Assembly: GCA_044228695.1 (NCBI GenBank)
Contig: JBGAUK010000043.1
Location: 1 to 26,961 of the forward strand
Length of the DNA: 26,961 nucleotides
DNA from: M0108 sp044228695
GTDB taxonomy: Bacteria; Pseudomonadota; Gammaproteobacteria; Chromatiales; Chromatiaceae
Reading direction: 5' to 3'
Shown here piece after piece: positions 21,945 to 26,961 of the stretch. A program made the translations under genes and the position numbers. Each line of letters opens with the position of its first letter. Positions within the stretch are counted from its first letter, which is position 1. Below the pieces are notes generated by a model, which was not told the DNA's origin, made no database searches, and saw only the letters and a list, made by a program, of their open reading frames with translations.

Positions 21945-24029
21945 TCATTGCCCCATGGGTTGCAGGCGGGCAATATCCGCTACCCCCAGGAAGAGAGCCT
22001 CAAGACCCGTAAGCAGCGCTAAACGGTTGGCGCGTACGCGCGGGTCCTCGGCCATGACCATCACCTTATCGAAGAAGTCGTCCACCTCTGGCCTGAGGCC
22101 GGCCAGAATTTGCAAAGTGCCAGCATAATCACCGATCTCGATAAGTGTCTTAACCTTGGGAGCCAGTTCGCGGATTCTTGCCGCCAGGCTGATTTCCTCC
22201 GGTTCGAGCAAGAGGGTCTGATCGACGTGATCGCCTGGTTTTTCTTCGCTCTTCTTGAGGATGTTACGAATACGCTTATTGGCTGCCGTCAAGGCTAGGG
22301 CTTCGGGACGTTGGCTAAAATCGCGCACCGCCAGGATGCGCCGATAACTATCGCTGGGTACGCGCACCCCGACCGCCTGAACGGCATCAACCTGGTCGGT
22401 GGCAAGGCCTTGGTCCTGGCAATAGCCTTTCATCCGTTCCAGCACATAATCAAAAACCTCACCAGCAGCAGCAGTGGCATCAAGTTTGTTGCGAAACTCC
22501 TGTGCAGTGAAATCAACCAGCTCCCGCAGATCCAGGTCAAGCGGCGTTTCGATGAGCAGGCGCAAGATGCCGATGGCGGCCCGGCGCAGGGCATAGGGGT
22601 CCTTGACCCCCGTTGGCCGTTCGCCAATGGCGAAGATGCCAACCAAGGTGTCGAGCTTTTCGGCGAGGGAGAGAATGCGCCCGCAAGCCGTGACGGGCAG
22701 TCGATCTCCCGCGTGGCGTGGCAGATACTGCTCCTCGATGGCGGCGCAGACCGCGGGATTCTCGCCGGCATGCTCGGCATAGTAACGGCCCATGATGCCC
22801 TGCAGACCGCCAAACTCGAAGATCATGGAGGTCATGAGGTCACATTTGGCCAGTTGGGCCGCCCGGGCTGCGAGGTCCTCGTCATAGCCGAGGATGCCGG
22901 CGATATAACGTGAAATCTGGGCCACACGCTGGGATTTTTCCGCAACCGTGCCTAATTTGTCCTGAAAGATGAGGGTCTTGAGGCGGTCGCCATAAGACTC
23001 AAGGGGATGCTTGAGATCCTGGCTCCAAAAGAAGGCGGCGTCCGCGAAGCGAGGCCGGATGACCCGCTCATTGCCCTTTCTTACCTCGCGAGGATCCAGG
23101 CTCTCGATGTTGGAGACGGTGATGAACTTGGGTAACAGGGACCCGTCCGCAGAGCGCAGGGGAAAATACTTCTGGTTCTTCTGCATGGTCTCGATCAGTA
23201 CTTCGGCGGGCACCTCGAGATATTTGGGGTCGAAGCCCCCCAGGATGGCCGAGGGCCACTCGCACAGCGCGGTGACCTCGTCGAGGAGTTCGTCGTGCAT
23301 GACAACATTCCCCCCAGCATCTACCGCCAGGGACTGAACTTGTTGGCGAATATTCTCACGGCGGAGGTTGAAGTCTGGCTCGACGCGGCCGGTCTCACGC
23401 AGCAAGTCTGCGTAGTCCCCTGGCACCCAAAGACGCATGGCGCCAGGCCGATGGAAGCGATGCCCATGGGTCTCGCGGCCGATCACGACCCCCAAAACCT
23501 GTCCCGTTACTTGCTCGTCCCCGAATAGTAAGACCACCCAATGTACGGGACGCACAAACTCATGATCCCGATCACCCCAGCGCATACGCTTGGGGATGGG
23601 CAGGCTGGCCAGGGCCCGTTCTACCATGGGCACCAGGAGTTCACTGGTGGCTCGCCCCGCTTGCCTTTGGCGAACGACCAGCCAGGCACCCTTATCGGAT
23701 TCTTGCTGTTCCACAGCAGTCATCTCAACCCCACAGGAGCGGGCAAAACCCATGGCGGCTGGTGTTGGCTGGCCCGTGTCGTCGAAGGCCGCCTTAAGGG
23801 ATGGACCACGCCGGACCAGTTCCTGATCCGGTTGGGCGGCTTCCAAATTCCTGACCAGCAATGCCAGGCGACGGGGAGTGGCGAAGGTCTCAACGGCGCC
23901 ATAACCCAAGTGATGTTGGGCCAACTGTCCCTTGAGGCCCTCGGCGAAGGACTGGGACAGGCGGTACAAGGCGGTTGGCGGCAACTCCTCGGTCCCGATT
24001 TCGACCAGCAGATCGCGGGTCTCGACCAT
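21945..24029 (-). CDS. glyS: Glycyl-tRNA synthetase subunit beta
   Basis: The beta subunit pairs with GlyQ in the alpha2-beta2 type of glycyl-tRNA synthetase and binds tRNA-Gly. The 694-residue product begins MVETRDLLVEIGTEELPPTAL, a family hallmark. It contains TFATPRRLALLV, an HD-like stretch around LAEKLDTLVGIFAIGERPTGVKDP, and a C-terminal DALR-type anticodon domain (VKTLIEIGDYAGTLQILAGL to NRLALLTGLEALFLGVADIA). The ATG has AGGAG seven bases ahead and follows the glyQ stop by 10 bases, so the two subunits are co-expressed. Confidence 0.98.
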   Translation of the reverse strand: MVETRDLLVEIGTEELPPTALYRLSQSFAEGLKGQLAQHHLGYGAVETFATPRRLALLVRNLEAAQPDQELVRRGPSLKAAFDDTGQPTPAAMGFARSCGVEMTAVEQQESDKGAWLVVRQRQAGRATSELLVPMVERALASLPIPKRMRWGDRDHEFVRPVHWVVLLFGDEQVTGQVLGVVIGRETHGHRFHRPGAMRLWVPGDYADLLRETGRVEPDFNLRRENIRQQVQSLAVDAGGNVVMHDELLDEVTALCEWPSAILGGFDPKYLEVPAEVLIETMQKNQKYFPLRSADGSLLPKFITVSNIESLDPREVRKGNERVIRPRFADAAFFWSQDLKHPLESYGDRLKTLIFQDKLGTVAEKSQRVAQISRYIAGILGYDEDLAARAAQLAKCDLMTSMIFEFGGLQGIMGRYYAEHAGENPAVCAAIEEQYLPRHAGDRLPVTACGRILSLAEKLDTLVGIFAIGERPTGVKDPYALRRAAIGILRLLIETPLDLDLRELVDFTAQEFRNKLDATAAAGEVFDYVLERMKGYCQDQGLATDQVDAVQAVGVRVPSDSYRRILAVRDFSQRPEALALTAANKRIRNILKKSEEKPGDHVDQTLLLEPEEISLAARIRELAPKVKTLIEIGDYAGTLQILAGLRPEVDDFFDKVMVMAEDPRVRANRLALLTGLEALFLGVADIARLQPMGQ

Positions 24030-24039
24030 GATCTTCTCC

Positions 24040-24963
24040 TTATCCCGCGCTGGTGGCGATCGGGTTCAACATGGGGAAGCCAAGGGCCTCCCGGCGTTCG
24101 TAATAGGCCTGGGCCACAGCTCTCGCCAGGGCGCGGACTCGCAGGATGAAGCGTTGACGTTCCGTTACCGAGATAGCGCTGCGGGCGTCCAGAAGGTTAA
24201 AAGTGTGAGAGGCCTTAAGAACCTGCTCATAGGCTGGTAGCGGCAGGCCCTGGCCGATCAAATACTGGCTTTGTTGCTCACAATGATCGAACTGCCTGAA
24301 GAGGGTCTCGATATCAGCGTGTTCAAAATTGAAAGCGGATTGCTCGACTTCGTTCTGATGGTACACATCGCCGTAGGTCACCACACGGTTGCCCGCTTGG
24401 GTCCAGATCAGGTCATAAACACTCTCAACTCCCTGAAGGTACATGGCAATACGCTCCAGGCCGTAAGTGATCTCACCGGTGACAGGGCGGCAGTCAAGGC
24501 CGCCAACCTGCTGGAAATAGGTGAATTGGGTCACCTCCATGCCATTGAGCCAGACCTCCCAGCCCAGCCCCCAGGCCCCCAGGGTCGGCGACTCCCAGTT
24601 GTCCTCCACGAAACGGATATCGTGGACCAGAGGATCAATACCTAAGGTTCGCAGGGATTGAAGATAGAGATCCTGAATGTTTAATGGGGAAGGTTTGAGG
24701 ACGACCTGATATTGATAGTAATGCTGCAGCCGATTTGGATTCTCGCCGTAACGCCCGTCAGTGGGCCGCCGCGAGGGCTGAACATAGGCGCAGCGCCAAG
24801 GTTCAGGGCCGATGGAGCGCAGGAAGGTAGCGGGGTGGAAGGTGCCAGCGCCGACCTCCATGTCATAAGGCTGCAGAATGACACAGCCCTGATCTGCCCA
24901 AAAACGTTCCAGAGCAAAGATCAGGCCCTGAAACGTCGTCATGTCGTCGTTCGTCCCCGCCAC
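24040..24963 (-). CDS. glyQ: Glycyl-tRNA synthetase subunit alpha
   Basis: GlyQ is the catalytic class II subunit that activates glycine. The sequence TFQGLIFALERFWADQGCVI, MEVGAGTFHPATFLR, PTDGRYGENPNRLQHYYQYQ and NGMEVTQFTYFQQVGGL is strongly conserved, ending SVTERQRFILRVRALARAVA. Two starts are possible. The GTG at 24961-24963 has AGGAG seven bases ahead and gives 307 residues with nine before TFQGL, close to E. coli (303 residues). The ATG at 24940-24942 gives 300 residues but has no good site. I chose the GTG. It is the first gene of glyQ-glyS-gmhB-acyltransferase. Confidence 0.97.
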   Translation of the reverse strand: MAGTNDDMTTFQGLIFALERFWADQGCVILQPYDMEVGAGTFHPATFLRSIGPEPWRCAYVQPSRRPTDGRYGENPNRLQHYYQYQVVLKPSPLNIQDLYLQSLRTLGIDPLVHDIRFVEDNWESPTLGAWGLGWEVWLNGMEVTQFTYFQQVGGLDCRPVTGEITYGLERIAMYLQGVESVYDLIWTQAGNRVVTYGDVYHQNEVEQSAFNFEHADIETLFRQFDHCEQQSQYLIGQGLPLPAYEQVLKASHTFNLLDARSAISVTERQRFILRVRALARAVAQAYYERREALGFPMLNPIATSAG

Positions 24964-24970
24964 GATCCAT

Positions 24971-24975
24971 CTCCT
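24971..24975 (-). promoter_or_regulatory. Ribosome binding site favouring the GTG start of glyQ
   Basis: AGGAG on the minus strand lies seven bases before the GTG at 24961-24963 but 28 before the ATG at 24940-24942. Only the GTG is at a workable distance. Confidence 0.6.
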
Positions 24976-25004
24976 CGGCTTCGCTAAATGTAAAAAAGGA
25001 TTAA

Positions 25005-25010
25005 AGTATA
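25005..25010 (-). promoter_or_regulatory. Possible -10 element for the glyQ operon
   Basis: TATACT on the minus strand (5/6 to consensus) would start transcription near 24998, about 35 bases before glyQ. No convincing -35 lies 16-18 bases upstream, so the call is weak. The rest of the 239-base gap to the next gene, 25011-25202, shows no gene or clear repeat. Confidence 0.3.
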
Positions 25011-25202
25011 GCCGTTGCACAGGTCATTCCGCCATCACGAAGCCCGCAGGGTAGCCGGGTCGTCTTGGCTAGGGCCCCTGATTTCCAAGTTAACCTGTTG
25101 CCCATACGTCATTTCTGGATTCATGCCGTCACTTGCCACGGTTGACCGGAACCGGGCGTGATCCATTCACCTGGAACTTCTGATTTCTCTTGAGGTGCCC
25201 CA

Positions 25203-26354
25203 ATGACAGACCATGAACTCCGCATTGAGCGGGCACGGGCTTCCGCCCGTACCTCTATTGTCGGCGGTGTCGTCAATGTGTTGCTAACCGGCGCCAAGTT
25301 AGTGGGTGGATACTTGGCCAATTCCCAGGCCCTGATTGCCGATGGCGTCCATTCCCTCTCGGATCTCATCGCCGATGGGTTGGTCTGGTTTGCCAGCCAT
25401 CATGCCAGCCAGGCTCCGGACGAGGATCACCCCTACGGCCATGGCCGCTACGAGACCGTGGCTACGCTCTCCTTTGGAGCCATCCTCATCGCCGTGGCCA
25501 TAGGGATTGCCTGGAGCGCCGGTGAGCGCTTGTTCAACCCGGAAGAGCTCCTGGTCCCGACCTCTCTGGCCCTGTATCTGGCGGGCGCGTCCGTGGTCCT
25601 CAAGGAGTGGCTCTACTGGTACACCCTCCATTACGCCAAGCAGGTCCGCTCCGACATGCTCCGGGCCCATGCCTGGCATCACAGGTCGGACGCCATTTCC
25701 TCGGTGGTGGTTTTCCTTGGCGTCGGTGGCGCCATGATGGGGCTCAACTACCTGGACGCCATCGCCGCCGTGATAGTGGGCTACATGATCGCCAAGGTGG
25801 GCTGGGATATGGGCTACGATGCCATGCATGAACTGGCCGACCGCGGCCTGGATGCCGAGCGGCTCGCCCACATTAAATCTACGATCGCCTCGGTGGGAGG
25901 GGTGCGCGATGTGCACATGTTGCGCACCCGCAAACATGGTGGGCATGCCTCCGCGGATGTCCACCTCTTGGTTGATCCGACTATCAGTGTCTCCGAGGGC
26001 CACGCCATCGCCATTCTGGTCGAGCAGCGCCTCAAGCGGGAGATCGACGAGATCACCGACGTCACGGTCCACATTGATCCCGAGGACGATGAGACGGCCC
26101 CTCCCACCATGGATTTACCCCTGCGCACCGAAGCTCTGGCTCGCCTCGACCGACACTGGCTGGGGATCGCCGCCGCCAGTCATCGCCAGGGAGTGGTATT
26201 GCACTATCTTGGCGGCTGCATCGAGGTGGAGGTCATCCTGCCTTTGGCGGTTTGTGAGGGTGATCCGGATAAGGCGAGGTTCCTGGGCGAAAGGCTCCAA
26301 GAGGCCGTAAGGGATGATGCCTGTTTCCATCGGGTGACCCTCTATTTGAGCTGA
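25203..26354 (+). CDS. Cation diffusion facilitator family metal transporter
   Basis: CDF proteins export divalent metals such as zinc or iron in exchange for protons. The 383-residue product has about six membrane helices in its first 200 residues. Metal-site motifs are His50-x3-Asp54 (VHSLSD, second helix) and His159-x3-Asp163 (HHRSD, fifth helix); DHPYGHGRYE at about 75-84 is the usual loop signature. An HD/HD site is often linked to zinc, but specificity cannot be fixed from sequence. The cytoplasmic domain contains VHMLRTRKHGGHASADVHLLV and VTVHIDP, and a further 85 or so residues follow that look like a partial second copy of such a domain. The ATG has GAGG eight bases ahead (GAGG then TGCCCCA). 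It diverges from glyQ and precedes glnA by 296 bases. Confidence 0.94.
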   Translation: MTDHELRIERARASARTSIVGGVVNVLLTGAKLVGGYLANSQALIADGVHSLSDLIADGLVWFASHHASQAPDEDHPYGHGRYETVATLSFGAILIAVAIGIAWSAGERLFNPEELLVPTSLALYLAGASVVLKEWLYWYTLHYAKQVRSDMLRAHAWHHRSDAISSVVVFLGVGGAMMGLNYLDAIAAVIVGYMIAKVGWDMGYDAMHELADRGLDAERLAHIKSTIASVGGVRDVHMLRTRKHGGHASADVHLLVDPTISVSEGHAIAILVEQRLKREIDEITDVTVHIDPEDDETAPPTMDLPLRTEALARLDRHWLGIAAASHRQGVVLHYLGGCIEVEVILPLAVCEGDPDKARFLGERLQEAVRDDACFHRVTLYLS

Positions 26355-26356
26355 AG

Positions 26357-26373
26357 CGCACTCATTTGGTGCG
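26357..26373. promoter_or_regulatory. NtrC-like binding site upstream of glnA
   Basis: CGCACTCATTTGGTGCG fits the 17-base NtrC dyad TGCACCA-N3-TGGTGCA at ten of fourteen specified positions, including GCAC on the left and a complete TGGTGC on the right. It begins three bases after the transporter stop and about 150 bases before the sigma-54 promoter, a normal distance for an NtrC enhancer. Confidence 0.6.
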
Positions 26374-26436
26374 TTAGACTGAGAAGGCGTCCTGACTTGG
26401 GGCGCGGCAGATACGGCCGCGGCCAGACACCCAAGA

Positions 26437-26449
26437 ATTGGGCGCCAAT
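26437..26449. repeat. Small overlapping dyads in the glnA upstream region
   Basis: ATTGG-GCG-CCAAT (26437-26449) is a perfect 5-base dyad and shares bases with CCCAA-GAA-TTGGG (26430-26442), so only one could form at a time. They lie between the NtrC-like site and the sigma-54 promoter. Function is unknown and chance is possible. Confidence 0.2.
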
Positions 26450-26520
26450 AATGGAGCAGAAAGCTTACTGGCCAGCAGGCGACACCCCCGCATCTGGCCG
26501 ACCCCGTAATCACGGCTATC

Positions 26521-26538
26521 TTGGCATGTGATCTGCTA
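26521..26538 (+). promoter_or_regulatory. Sigma-54 (RpoN) promoter of glnA
   Basis: TTGGCATGTGATCTGCTA has the invariant -24 GG and -12 GC separated by exactly ten bases and matches most of the TTGGCAC-N5-TTGCT consensus. Transcription would start near 26548, about 100 bases before the glnA ATG. With the NtrC-like site upstream this is the arrangement for nitrogen-controlled glnA. Confidence 0.75.
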
Positions 26539-26650
26539 AGTAATTGCCATGTCCGCGTCAGCGGCGACCCAAGGATTATTTGATTTCCCGCGAGCTGAGT
26601 CTCGCTCCACCCTTACCCTAGAATCCCCAGCACTCGAACCGGAGACCCGC

Positions 26651-26961
26651 ATGCCTTCCAACGTACAGAAAATGATCAAGGAAAACGAAGCGAAGTTCGT
26701 CGACTTGCGCTTCACCGATACCCGTGGCAAGGAGCAGCATGTCTCCATGCCCATCAATGTGGTGGACGACGACTTCTTCACGGAAGGAAAGATGTTCGAC
26801 GGTTCCTCCATCGCCGGCTGGAAGGGAATCCAGGAGTCCGATATGGTGCTCATGCCCGAGGCCAGCACGGCGGTGATGGATCCCTTCGCGGATGAGAAGA
26901 CCCTGATCCTGCGCTGCGACATCCTGGAGCCCAACACCATGCAGGGCTACGAGCGCGATCC
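26651..26961 (+). CDS. glnA: Glutamine synthetase type I, N-terminal part (cut by window edge)
   Basis: Glutamine synthetase makes glutamine from glutamate, ammonia and ATP and is the main entry of ammonium nitrogen. The first 103 codons are present, starting MPSNVQKMIKENEAKFVDLR and FTDTRGKEQHVSMPI. FDGSSIAGWKGIQESDMVLM is the conserved motif at the N-terminal beta-grasp domain, which contributes to the neighbouring active site in the dodecamer. The ATG has GGAGA six bases ahead. The adenylylation site and catalytic glutamates lie outside the window, so regulation by adenylylation is expected for this type but not seen here. Confidence 0.97.
   Translation, partial: MPSNVQKMIKENEAKFVDLRFTDTRGKEQHVSMPINVVDDDFFTEGKMFDGSSIAGWKGIQESDMVLMPEASTAVMDPFADEKTLILRCDILEPNTMQGYERD

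Noticed and set aside
25141..25172. TTGACC upstream of the metal transporter as a possible -35
   Set aside because: The hexamer 17 bases downstream (ATTCAC) is a poor -10, so no promoter was called.

Overview
The window is an origin-proximal chromosomal block from a gammaproteobacterium. Three things support this: the gene order dnaA-dnaN-recF-gyrB followed by an acyltransferase, gmhB, glyS and glyQ (the order I recall from Pseudomonas and relatives); the opposing rpmH-rnpA-yidD-yidC-mnmE block; and the mnmG-rsmG-parA-parB-atpI-atpB block. GC-rich codon use and the protein sequences fit a purple-sulfur-type order (Chromatiales). That placement is an inference without a database search, and I do not name a genus.

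Layout. Positions 1-5148, minus strand: mnmG, rsmG, parA, parB, then atpI and the start of atpB, with a promoter of its own in front of atpI. Positions 5149-5503: a gap with an inverted repeat. Positions 5504-9530, plus strand: a tightly overlapping moxR, DUF58, tgpA-like transglutaminase operon. Positions 9571-14148, minus strand: a periplasmic glutathione peroxidase, mnmE, yidC, yidD, rnpA and rpmH, with a strong sigma-70-type promoter before rpmH. Positions 14430-20538, plus strand: dnaA, dnaN, recF, gyrB. Positions 20644-24963, minus strand: acyltransferase, gmhB, glyS, glyQ. Positions 25203-26354, plus strand: a cation diffusion facilitator. From 26651, plus strand: the first 103 codons of glnA, with a sigma-54 promoter and an NtrC-like site upstream.

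How it works together. ParA and ParB are encoded about 15 kb from two near-perfect parS palindromes, both inside recF, so the segregation enzymes and their binding sites are both present. MnmE and MnmG are partners in tRNA wobble-uridine modification but are split here by the moxR operon and the peroxidase gene. A consensus DnaA box lies between the divergent rpmH and dnaA genes, but it stands alone, so I do not call oriC.

No mobile element, CRISPR array, tRNA or rRNA gene was seen. Nearly everything belongs to known families and I do not see a wholly new system. The least ordinary points are rnpA, which has no ATG, GTG or TTG start upstream of its conserved N-terminus and whose frame stays open through all of rpmH; the parS pair inside recF; and the coupled moxR-DUF58-tgpA operon.
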